Shown here piece by piece: positions 51,947 through 59,246 of a stretch of DNA of 64,000 nucleotides; position 1 is the stretch's first letter; each line of letters begins with the position of its first letter. The notes under the pieces are model-generated. The model was given only the letters and a program-made list of their open reading frames with translations, was not told the DNA's origin and searched no databases. The stretch covers positions 1,364,001-1,428,000 of the forward strand of contig NZ_CP043420.1 in NCBI RefSeq assembly GCF_008247605.1, given 5' to 3'. The stretch comes from Kushneria phosphatilytica. GTDB taxonomy: Bacteria > Pseudomonadota > Gammaproteobacteria > Pseudomonadales > Halomonadaceae. A program made the position numbers and the translations under genes.

Positions 51947-52945
51947 TTATGCCTGTTCTGTCAGCAGTCGAGCGTAGCGATCGGGATCGATGTTGCCACC
52001 GCTGATCAACACGCCGACTCGCTGGTTGGATACGTCGATCAGACCCTCAAGCAGAGCCGCCGCCGCCAGGCAACCGGTCGGTTCGACGAACTGCTTCATG
52101 CGTTCGGCAAAAAAGCGCATGGTGCGTGTCAGGGCAGTATCACTGACCGTTAAAATGTCGCTGACCTCACGACGAATAATGGGAAAGGTCAGGTGACCGA
52201 GATGCGTGGTGGCAGCCCCGTCTGCCAGGGTGCGGGGTGCTGGAATGGTCACGATTTCCCCGCGCGCCAGGGACTGCTGGCCGTCGTTGCCGGCTTCCGG
52301 TTCGACGCCGATGAGTCGACAATGCGGTGATAACTGCCTGGCGACAAGTGCGCTGCCCGCCAGCAGGCCGCCTCCCCCCAGGCAAACCAGCAGAGTGTCA
52401 ATCTCGCCGGCCTCCTTAAAGAGTTCCATTGCGGCCGTCCCCTGGCCGGCTATGACATCGGGATGGTCATAGGGAGGAATCAGGCTGAGTGCTTCACGCT
52501 CTGCCAGATCACTGGCAATCGCTTCGCGATCCTCGTTGTAACGATCGTAGAGCACTACCCGAGCGCCATAAGCACGGGTCGCTGCCAGTTTGGCGGGCGG
52601 TGCATCTTCCGGCATGACGATGGTGGCGGTGGTCTGCTGCTCCCGGGCGGCAAGCGCCACTGCCTGCGCATGATTGCCTGACGAGTAGGCCAGCACGCCC
52701 CGGCGACGCTGCTGCTCATCCAGTCTGGCAATGGCATTCCAGGCGCCGCGGAACTTGAAGGCTCCGATACGCTGGAGATGCTCGGCCTTGAAAAGAACTT
52801 CAGCACTGACGCGCTCATTGACGGTTCGACTGGTCAATATCGGCGTATGATGGGCCTGCCCTTGCAGGCGTTGGGCTGCACGGCAGACATCGTCGAAATC
52901 GGGTTCCATCATCTGAAGCAATCCATCGGTGGCATCAGTCGCCAT
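51947..52945 (-). CDS. PLP-dependent threonine/serine dehydratase-like enzyme
   Basis: A 332-residue fold-type II PLP enzyme. The lysine that binds PLP is in FKFRGAWNAI, the phosphate-binding loop is GGGGLLAGSALVA, and SSGNHAQAVALAA is the substrate-contacting SGNHAQ loop. It lacks a C-terminal regulatory ACT domain, so it resembles the catabolic TdcB or a serine racemase rather than IlvA. It would deaminate threonine or serine in the cytoplasm. Starts at 52954, 52945 (used) and 52912 are possible; none has a strong ribosome site. It stands alone on its strand. Confidence 0.88.
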   Translation of the reverse strand: MATDATDGLLQMMEPDFDDVCRAAQRLQGQAHHTPILTSRTVNERVSAEVLFKAEHLQRIGAFKFRGAWNAIARLDEQQRRRGVLAYSSGNHAQAVALAAREQQTTATIVMPEDAPPAKLAATRAYGARVVLYDRYNEDREAIASDLAEREALSLIPPYDHPDVIAGQGTAAMELFKEAGEIDTLLVCLGGGGLLAGSALVARQLSPHCRLIGVEPEAGNDGQQSLARGEIVTIPAPRTLADGAATTHLGHLTFPIIRREVSDILTVSDTALTRTMRFFAERMKQFVEPTGCLAAAALLEGLIDVSNQRVGVLISGGNIDPDRYARLLTEQA

Positions 52946-53097
52946 GAATGCCATGATAATGTCGGTATGGCAAGTTCAGCTGCATATCGACATGGTACAT
53001 GTCGTTATGGCACCACATCCGAATGAAAGAGGGCGTGGTACTGGCGCCATGGTAACGGATATACCAATAGCAAGGCCGGTCAGGGAGAAGAATACGC

Positions 53098-54009
53098 GTG
53101 AGCATCTGGTTGATCATCAATGGCAAGGCGGCTGATGACCCCGGCCTCCAGGATGCCATCAGAAGAACCCGGGAATCGGGCGTTGCAATCGAACTTCGTG
53201 TAACGCAATCCGGTGATGATGTCGTTCAGTTTATCGGCATGGCGGTGGAGCAGGGCATCAGGCGTATCGCGATCGGTGGAGGGGACGGGACACTCCATGA
53301 AGCCGTCAATGCCCTGATGCGGCATCCCGTGGAAAAACGCCCGGAAATGGGGATCATCCCCATGGGTACGGCCAATGATTTTGCCACCAGTACCGGTATC
53401 CCGCTGTCCCCCATGGATGCCTTGTCGCTGGCCACCGATGGCGAGGCCTTCAATATTGATGTGGGGTGTATCAATGACCTTTATTTCATCAATCTGGCTT
53501 CAGGAGGCTTTGGTGCCAGGGTGACCAGCACTACCCCGCCGAAACTCAAGAAGATGCTGGGCGGGGGTGCCTATTCACTGGTGGGGGCCATGCGTGCCTG
53601 GCGTTTTCAGCCGTTTGAAGGTCGATTGATCCTGTCCGATCGGAATGTAGAGGCGTCACTGATTGTGCTTTCAATCGGCAACGGACGACAGGCCGGTGGG
53701 GGCCAGGAACTGGCGCCCAGGGCATTGCTCGATGATGGCCTGCTGGATGTACTGGCTGTAGAGTCCTTTCCGTTGTCGCGGATCGGTCAGGCCATTCGGG
53801 AACTGAACCATCTTTCCGACCAGGGCAGCGTGGTGCGTTATTACCAGCTGACCTCAATGCAGTTCGATAGCCGCCGAGCATTGCCGGTTAACCTGGATGG
53901 CGAGGCGCATGAGTTCACTCAGATGAGTATCAGCATTCGTCCCGGGGCGATTGCCGTTATCCTTCCCGAAGAGTGCCCGCTACTCGGTCATCGAAACCGT
54001 GCGGTGTGA
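53098..54009 (+). CDS. yegS: Lipid kinase, YegS-like
   Basis: A 303-residue diacylglycerol-kinase-fold lipid kinase. The GTG start has AGGGAGAAG upstream. The ATP-binding motif is RIAIGGGDGTLHEAVNAL, followed by MGIIPMGTANDFATSTGIPLSPMDAL (the second nucleotide/metal motif) and NIDVGCINDLYFINLASGGFGARVT. The end carries the regulatory metal region RALPVNLDGEAHEF. YegS phosphorylates phosphatidylglycerol in vitro, with no known signal peptide; the physiological lipid is not certain. It shares its direction with the following deaminase gene 25 bases on. Confidence 0.92.
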   Translation: MSIWLIINGKAADDPGLQDAIRRTRESGVAIELRVTQSGDDVVQFIGMAVEQGIRRIAIGGGDGTLHEAVNALMRHPVEKRPEMGIIPMGTANDFATSTGIPLSPMDALSLATDGEAFNIDVGCINDLYFINLASGGFGARVTSTTPPKLKKMLGGGAYSLVGAMRAWRFQPFEGRLILSDRNVEASLIVLSIGNGRQAGGGQELAPRALLDDGLLDVLAVESFPLSRIGQAIRELNHLSDQGSVVRYYQLTSMQFDSRRALPVNLDGEAHEFTQMSISIRPGAIAVILPEECPLLGHRNRAV

Positions 54010-54034
54010 TTGCAGGAGAGATCAGGAGCCATAA

Positions 54035-54472
54035 ATGGATAGATTCATGCAGGCGGCCATCGATGAGGCGCGTCGAGGTTATGAAGAGGGGGGCATCCCC
54101 ATTGGTTGTGTCATCGTTCATGACGAACAGATTATCGGGCGCGGACATAATCGGCGAGTACAGCAGGGCAGTGCGACGCGTCATGGTGAAATCGATGCAC
54201 TGGAGCAGTGCGGAAGACAGCCGGCAACCGTTTATCGGGAGAGTCGTCTTTATACGACGCTTTCGCCCTGTGTGATGTGTTCCGGGGCGATTGAACTTTA
54301 TGGCTTTCGGCACGTCATTGTGGGGGAGAACGTCAACTTCATTGGTGCCGAGGAGCGATTGCGTTCGCTTGGGATTACCGTGGATGTACTGCAGGACGAA
54401 ACCTGTATCGAGCTGATGCAGCGCTTCATTCGTGAGCGTCCCGAGCTTTGGCATGAAGACATCGGAAAGTAG
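54035..54472 (+). CDS. Cytosine deaminase, fungal (FCY1-like) type
   Basis: A 145-residue zinc deaminase. The zinc and catalytic motifs are HGEIDAL (His, Glu proton donor) and TTLSPCVMCSGAI (PCxxC). Both the motif surroundings and the end resemble yeast cytosine deaminase (GYKEGGVPIGG, GRGHNMRFQKGSATLHGE, VVGENVNF, ERPQDWFEDIG): here GYEEGGIPIG, GRGHNRRVQQGSATRHGE, IVGENVNF, ERPELWHEDIG. It differs from the unrelated bacterial CodA fold. It would deaminate cytosine to uracil in the cytoplasm. Its stop lies 110 bases before the next gene. Confidence 0.92.
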   Translation: MDRFMQAAIDEARRGYEEGGIPIGCVIVHDEQIIGRGHNRRVQQGSATRHGEIDALEQCGRQPATVYRESRLYTTLSPCVMCSGAIELYGFRHVIVGENVNFIGAEERLRSLGITVDVLQDETCIELMQRFIRERPELWHEDIGK

Positions 54473-54581
54473 CCAGGTTACTGATAAGCTTCAGCTTGCA
54501 TGTCTCGGATGGCTTTGCTGGAATGAATCAGCACAGGGAGTCAATGGGTCAAATGTCGATCCGCTATCATGGAGATATGTA

Positions 54582-54989
54582 ATGAGCAGGAAAACATTGG
54601 CGATTGTCGGTACTACCTTTTTCATGGCGCTGGGCCTGGCCGGTTGCGGCGGTGGAGATGATCAGAGCGACGACCAGCAGCAGTCCGGCGGCAACGAGAC
54701 CAGCCAGTCTCAGCAGCAGAGCTCTCAGGGTACCGGTAGTGAACAGGGCGGTAGCACTTCCGACTCCATGGACAACAGTGACTCTGCCTCCAATCAGCCG
54801 GAATCGATGGGTTCAGGTGGTACCTCCGGTCAGATGTCGGATGACACCAGCTCCAGCATGAACGGCATGAATGAGGACAGCATGAATGCCGAAGGTTCCA
54901 ACGATAATGGTGCATCCACTTCGGATGGAATGAATCAGGGTAATGAAGATGATCAGCAACAGGGTACTGGTTCTACCAGCAGCCAGTGA
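54582..54989 (+). CDS. Low-complexity Ser/Gln/Asn/Gly/Asp-rich lipoprotein
   Basis: A 135-residue protein. The ATG at 54582 has GGAG at a good spacing and gives a signal peptide MSRKTLAIVGTTFFMALGLAGC with acylated Cys22; GG follows it. Residues about 24-135 contain almost only Ser, Gln, Asn, Gly, Asp, Glu, Thr and Met, with no hydrophobic core, so the mature part is likely disordered. It is highly acidic, which is typical of surface proteins in a salt-adapted bacterium. I do not recognise a family. It is probably tethered to the outer membrane or periplasm. Confidence 0.75.
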   Translation: MSRKTLAIVGTTFFMALGLAGCGGGDDQSDDQQQSGGNETSQSQQQSSQGTGSEQGGSTSDSMDNSDSASNQPESMGSGGTSGQMSDDTSSSMNGMNEDSMNAEGSNDNGASTSDGMNQGNEDDQQQGTGSTSSQ

Positions 54990-55078
54990 TCGTGTTGATT
55001 GAATGGACCATTGGCCGCCTCGTATTGTCCGGGGCGGTCTTTTGATATCCGATAGCCGTTGGCTGGAATATCGGACAT

Positions 55079-55107
55079 TAAAAAGCCCGCCTGAAGGGCG
55101 GGCTTTG
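55079..55107 (-). terminator. Rho-independent terminator of the cold-shock gene
   Basis: AAAGCCCGCC (55082-55091) pairs with GGCGGGCTTT (55097-55106), with an A5 run on the left that reads as T5 on the minus strand. It can also serve the lipoprotein gene weakly. Confidence 0.8.
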
Positions 55108-55133
55108 GATCGGTCATTCAGACTGACAATTGT

Positions 55134-55340
55134 TCAGTCGATAACCTTGATGTTGGCAGCTTGAAGGCCTTTCTTGCCCTGAGTCACCTCGAAGGAGACC
55201 TTCTGGCCGTCCTGGAGTGACTTGAAGCCTTCAGCCTGAATTTCGGAAAAGTGCGCGAAGAGGTCGTCGCCACCATCATCCGGGGAAATGAAGCCGTATC
55301 CCTTGGTGTCATTAAACCACTTGACGGTACCGGTTGCCAT
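55134..55340 (-). CDS. Cold-shock domain protein, CspA family
   Basis: A 68-residue single cold-shock domain with both RNA-binding motifs: [11 protein letters not shown] (RNP1) and DLFAHFSEI (RNP2, here LFAHFS in place of VFVHFS). It starts [17 protein letters not shown] and ends [11 protein letters not shown]. It binds single-stranded RNA and DNA and melts mRNA structure. A long leader of about 130 bases precedes it, as for regulated csp genes. AAGGA stands before the ATG. Which E. coli csp paralogue it matches cannot be told. Confidence 0.95.
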   Translation of the reverse strand: MATGTVKWFNDTKGYGFISPDDGGDDLFAHFSEIQAEGFKSLQDGQKVSFEVTQGKKGLQAANIKVID

Positions 55341-55477
55341 TGTCGATTTCCTTGCTGTCTTGACGATAAAGCCGAGCCGTGGCCCGAAAAATGCGTTGGG
55401 CTTTCAGGGGACTGACGCTCGGAAATCGAAAAATCGACCGTAGCTGACGACATCCTGCCTGCAAACCTACGCGAAGG

Positions 55478-55506
55478 AGCATGCGCCAGTGCCCGGGGAG
55501 CGTCAA
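55478..55506 (-). promoter_or_regulatory. Candidate promoter of the cold-shock gene
   Basis: On the minus strand TTGACG (55501-55506) is 17 bases from CATGCT (55478-55483). The -35 match is good and the -10 weak. Confidence 0.4.
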
Positions 55507-55570
55507 GCTAATTTTGCATCCCGCGTACACCGGCTAATATGCCTACGAGAATACATTAGAGGCAAAGTCC

Positions 55571-56410
55571 ATGCAGGTCCAGAACGTCGATTATGAAAGC
55601 GCTGAAGCTGCACAACAATTCACCCGCTCATTGCGTGAAACCGGGTTCGGTGTCATTCGCAACCACCCTGTATCGCAGACTCTGGTTAATCGTATCTATC
55701 GGGATTGGCAACACTTTTTTGAAAGTGACGCGTGTCTTGACTGGCGTTTCGACCCGGTAACCCAGGATGGTTATTTCCCCCCCGATGTCTCGGAAAAGGC
55801 CAAAGGGCAGCAGGTACGTGATCTGAAGGCCTATTATCATGTCTTCCCCTGGGGCAAGGTGCCGCCTGAATTGCGCCCGGATATCGAGACCTACTATCAG
55901 CAGGTACAGCAACTGGCTGCGCAGCTGCTTGGCTGGATCGAGGCCTGTACGCCTGAATCGGTAGCAGGGGAGTTCAGTGAACCGCTTTCCTCCATGATCC
56001 ATGACAGTCAGCAGACGCTGCTGCGGATTCTTTATTATCCTGCACTCAGTGGCAGCGAAGAAGCGGGTGCGGTACGTGCAGCTGCCCATGAGGATATCAA
56101 CCTGATCACTGTGCTGCCGGCTTCCAATCAGGCCGGGCTTGAAGTTCAGGACCGTTCAGGCGAGTGGCTCGAGGTTCCCTGCGATCCCGGTCAGCTGATC
56201 ATCAATGTCGGTGATATGCTGCAGGAAGCCTCGGGTGGCTACTATCCTTCCACTACTCATCGGGTCGTCAATCCGACTGGAGAAGCTCGGCAACATCCAC
56301 GATTGTCACTTCCGCTGTTTTTGCATCCTCGCCCCCAGGTTGCTCTTTCATCCCGGTATACGGCAGGGCAATATCTTGAGGAAAGATTACGGGAGCTGGG
56401 CGTGCTGTGA
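55571..56410 (+). CDS. 2-oxoglutarate/Fe(II)-dependent oxygenase, isopenicillin-N-synthase-like
   Basis: A 279-residue enzyme of the IPNS-like 2OG-Fe(II) oxygenase family. The iron triad is His-x-Asp in AAHEDINLITVL (shifted to H-E-D, as usual for H-x-D) and a distal His in PSTTHRVVNPTGEARQHPRLSLPLF, where RLSLPLF supplies the arginine that binds 2-oxoglutarate. The N-terminal DIOX_N part begins YESAEAAQQFTRSLRETGFGVIRNHPV. It could hydroxylate or oxidise a small substrate; none can be named. Its end overlaps the GNAT start by four bases, so the pair is coupled. Confidence 0.9.
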   Translation: MQVQNVDYESAEAAQQFTRSLRETGFGVIRNHPVSQTLVNRIYRDWQHFFESDACLDWRFDPVTQDGYFPPDVSEKAKGQQVRDLKAYYHVFPWGKVPPELRPDIETYYQQVQQLAAQLLGWIEACTPESVAGEFSEPLSSMIHDSQQTLLRILYYPALSGSEEAGAVRAAAHEDINLITVLPASNQAGLEVQDRSGEWLEVPCDPGQLIINVGDMLQEASGGYYPSTTHRVVNPTGEARQHPRLSLPLFLHPRPQVALSSRYTAGQYLEERLRELGVL

Positions 56411-56886
56411 GCGAACTTCCTCAAATGCCATTCTGGCCGGACTACTGGCGTCCGGCCACCTCCGAGGCTGACGCCCGATTTGCCCAGCGGCTGGTGGAAA
56501 GCACCATGGCGCCTTACTGGCGGGCACGTCAGATGGTCTTCAGCAAGCAGCTGTTCCGTCAGCAGTGGCGCCGAATCGAAAAAGCGATTCTGGTGCAGCA
56601 GGGTGAGGCTGTTGGTCTGATCGCCTGGGATGCTCATGAAGACATTCATCACTTGCGAGAGCTTCATCTGATCGAATGCTGGCGTGGACGCGGCCTTGGC
56701 AAGCGCACACTGGAAGACTGGATTGTTCGCCAGCGCTCTTTGGGCGCCCGGACATTCCGTCTCAAGGTTTTTGCCGATAATCCTGCCAGACGACTCTATG
56801 AGCGGGTTGGTTTCCGTCCTGCCTATCAATCCAGTGATATTTCCGGGCTGATGGGAATGTCACTTTCCGTTGATGCGCTGCCCTGA
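56407..56886 (+). CDS. GNAT-family N-acetyltransferase
   Basis: A 159-residue acetyltransferase. The start overlaps the oxygenase stop by four bases (GTGA, a GTG start). Motif A is LIECWRGRGLGKRTLEDWIVRQR (R-G-R-G-L-G-K), followed by LKVFADNPARRLYERVGFRP as motif B. The substrate is unknown; the tight coupling with the 2OG oxygenase suggests the two act on related molecules, which is only inference. The first 45 residues (FAQRLVESTMAPYWRARQMVFS) form a helical region common in this subgroup. Confidence 0.85.
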   Translation: MSELPQMPFWPDYWRPATSEADARFAQRLVESTMAPYWRARQMVFSKQLFRQQWRRIEKAILVQQGEAVGLIAWDAHEDIHHLRELHLIECWRGRGLGKRTLEDWIVRQRSLGARTFRLKVFADNPARRLYERVGFRPAYQSSDISGLMGMSLSVDALP

Positions 56887-56955
56887 ATGAATTGAACCCG
56901 AGCACTATCATCCCCATTGACGGGGCATACGTCGTGGAGGCTGCCACTCAGCGCC

Positions 56956-57408
56956 ATGATCCACACAGGCATGACCGAGGGCCGGGATTTGAATACAACC
57001 GTGACCAAGACTTCGGATACCCACAATGTGTTGCTGGGCTATCTGCTCTGGCTGTTCGGTTTTCTAGGGGCGCATCGCTTCTATTATGGCAAGCCGATTA
57101 CCGGCACCATCTGGTTTTTTACCCTGGGGCTGTTCTTCATCGGCTGGCTGATTGATCTATTTCTGATTCCGTCGATGGATCGTGAAGCGGATACACGCTT
57201 CGTGGCTGGTCGCAGCAGTTACACCATCAGTTGGGTCTTGCTGACCTTCCTTGGCACGCTGGGTGTGCATCGCATGTACATGGGGAAATGGATCACGGGC
57301 ATTCTTTATCTGCTCACGGGCGGCCTGTTTCTGATTGGTGTGCTCTATGATTTCTGGACGCTCAACGATCAGCTGTCCATGCAGCATCTACGTGAACAGG
57401 GTTACTAG
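56956..57408 (+). CDS. TM2-domain membrane protein with two repeats
   Basis: A protein of about 150 residues with two TM2-like helix-pair repeats. The first is LLGYLLWLFGFLGAHRFYYGKPITGTIWFFTLGLFFIGWLID, the second LTFLGTLGVHRMYMGKWITGILYLLTGGLFLIGVLYD. Both have the G-x-H-R-x-Y-x-G signature between helices and the aspartate after the second helix (DLF and DFW). TM2 proteins are inner-membrane proteins with no settled function. The start is uncertain: ATG 56956 is used, but 56971 (ATG) and 57001 (GTG) are possible. It ends with a 7-base hairpin (57419-57439) just past the stop. Confidence 0.8.
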   Translation: MIHTGMTEGRDLNTTVTKTSDTHNVLLGYLLWLFGFLGAHRFYYGKPITGTIWFFTLGLFFIGWLIDLFLIPSMDREADTRFVAGRSSYTISWVLLTFLGTLGVHRMYMGKWITGILYLLTGGLFLIGVLYDFWTLNDQLSMQHLREQGY

Positions 57409-57476
57409 CAGGGAATGCAGCGCCCGACTCATGGGCGCTTGTACCAATTTTACCAACAAGACACAGGACGTCTGAC

Positions 57477-58448
57477 ATGGCATCGGAATCGAAGGCGGTC
57501 GTATACGCCGCCATGGGGGGCAATTTGCTGATTGCCCTGACAAAGTTTATTGCTGCCGCGATTACCGGTAGCGCCGCCATGCTTTCCGAGGGTATCCACT
57601 CGGTGGTTGATACCGGCAATCAGGTGCTGTTGCTACTGGGGATGCATCGCGCCAAAAAACCTCCGAGTCCGCAATTTCCGTTTGGACACGGCAAGGAGGT
57701 GTATTTCTGGAGCTTTGTCGTTGCCATTCTGATCTTTGCCATTGGTTCCGGCGTTTCTCTTTACGAGGGCGTGTTGCACATCATGGCGCCGGAGCCGATC
57801 AGTTCCCCCATGGTGAATTACGTCGTACTGGGACTTGGCATTCTGTTCGAAGGCGCTTCCTGGCTTTTTGCACTGAACAGTGTGCGCAAGACCAAAGGCA
57901 AATGGAGTTATGTCGAGACGGTGCGACGGGGCAAGGATCCTTCGCGCTTTGTAGTGCTGTTCGAGGATTCCGCTGCGCTGCTTGGCCTGTTTATCGCGCT
58001 GCTCGGCGTCTTTCTGTCGCAGCTGACCGGCGTTCACATGTTTGATGGCATCGCATCACTATTGATCGGGCTGATTCTTGGCGGTACCGCGGTATGGCTG
58101 GCCATTGAGACCAAGGGGTTGTTGATTGGTGAGAGTGCCAATCAGCATGTGGTCGAGGATATCCGTCGTGCCGCCGGTGAGAGTCGGGTCGTTGAGGCGG
58201 TCAATGAAGTACTGACCATGCATATGGGCCCCAACTTCATTCTCGTCAATTTGAGCGTGCGCTTTCGCCGGGATCTGACGGCCGAGTCGCTGGAAAAGGC
58301 GATCATGCAGGTGGACCGGGCGATCAAGGAAGCACATCCTGACGTCAAGCGGGTTTTCATCGAAGCTGAAGAGCGTGCGGGCGTTGATGAGCGCGAAGAA
58401 CCGGTCGGCGATCAATCCGGTGACGGAGCAACCCATGCCTCAACGTAA
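57477..58448 (+). CDS. Cation diffusion facilitator (CDF) family transporter
   Basis: A 323-residue inner-membrane metal exporter. Six helices fill residues 8-215, with the metal-site motifs LSEGIHSVVDTGNQVLL (HxxxD, helix 2) and LFEDSAALLGLFIALLG (ExxxA in helix 5 in place of the usual HxxxD, as in the ZnT9-like branch). The cytoplasmic C-terminal domain begins GLLIGESANQHVVEDI and ends in an acidic tail. It would move a divalent metal (zinc, iron, manganese or cobalt) out of the cytoplasm. The metal cannot be chosen from sequence. AGGA lies upstream of the ATG. Confidence 0.9.
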   Translation: MASESKAVVYAAMGGNLLIALTKFIAAAITGSAAMLSEGIHSVVDTGNQVLLLLGMHRAKKPPSPQFPFGHGKEVYFWSFVVAILIFAIGSGVSLYEGVLHIMAPEPISSPMVNYVVLGLGILFEGASWLFALNSVRKTKGKWSYVETVRRGKDPSRFVVLFEDSAALLGLFIALLGVFLSQLTGVHMFDGIASLLIGLILGGTAVWLAIETKGLLIGESANQHVVEDIRRAAGESRVVEAVNEVLTMHMGPNFILVNLSVRFRRDLTAESLEKAIMQVDRAIKEAHPDVKRVFIEAEERAGVDEREEPVGDQSGDGATHAST

Positions 58449-58490
58449 TGGATACCATCCGCTTTCCTGCAGTTCGAATGGAGCCTGACA

Positions 58491-59060
58491 TTGAGTGAAA
58501 CGGAAAAACTGACCGAGCTGCTGGAATCGCTGGACCGTAATCACAGTGGTGACACCGTCAGCATCGGCGATATCGTGGAAAACTTTGCTTCGCGTGGTTT
58601 TGCGCCCCTGTTGGTGGTGCCGGCCATGCTGGCCATGATCTGTCCACTACCGGGTGTGCCCACGGCCTGCGGGCTGTTCGTGGCGCTGGTGGCGATCCAG
58701 CAGGTCTTCGGCAGGCGCTCACCCTGGTTGCCACGCCGATTGCGGGAAGTATCGATCGGACAGCAACGATTTCATCGAGCCATCGAGAAGGCGCGTCCGT
58801 TCACCACTCGCCTGGATCGCCTGCTCAAGCCACGGCTCTCTTTCATCGATCAGCCTGCGGTCGAACGCATCATCGCCATTCTGGTGGTTCTGCTGGGGCT
58901 CTCGATGGCACCTCTGGAGCTGGTGCCCTTCGCTGCTGCACTGCCCAGTGCCACGCTGTTACTGATTGCGCTGGGCATGGTGGCGCGTGATGGTCTGGTG
59001 ATGATCATTGCATTGGGCATTGCCTTTATAGGGCTTGCCTGGATTGCACTGATCATTTGA
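58491..59060 (+). CDS. Exopolysaccharide synthesis protein ExoD family
   Basis: A 189-residue membrane protein of the ExoD family, with a TTG start and GGAG 7 bases before it. The N-terminal 45 residues are soluble (KLTELLESLDRNHSGDTVSIGDIVENFASRGFAPLLVVPAML), then come two or three helices around VVPAMLAMICPLPGVPTACGLFVALVAIQQVFG, and a C-terminal hydrophobic pair. ExoD was named in Sinorhizobium, where mutants have altered exopolysaccharide, but it may work in membrane stress rather than synthesis. No polysaccharide gene cluster is here, so the role is open. It follows the CDF gene by 42 bases. Confidence 0.86.
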   Translation: MSETEKLTELLESLDRNHSGDTVSIGDIVENFASRGFAPLLVVPAMLAMICPLPGVPTACGLFVALVAIQQVFGRRSPWLPRRLREVSIGQQRFHRAIEKARPFTTRLDRLLKPRLSFIDQPAVERIIAILVVLLGLSMAPLELVPFAAALPSATLLLIALGMVARDGLVMIIALGIAFIGLAWIALII

Positions 59061-59246
59061 CGAGTTCTCGTCTCGGGTGTCACTGCGGCGGGCCGAGGCG
59101 AATCCCCTGTCCTTTTTTGCATGTCGCAAAGCGCGCTGACAACTCTTGCAGCATTGGAAATATCCTGTCGAGGGTATTGGAGCAGGGGCCGGGTCGCGTT
59201 GGATGCGCTGTTCCCGGCCTGGCATGCTGCAATGGTGTCATTCCAG

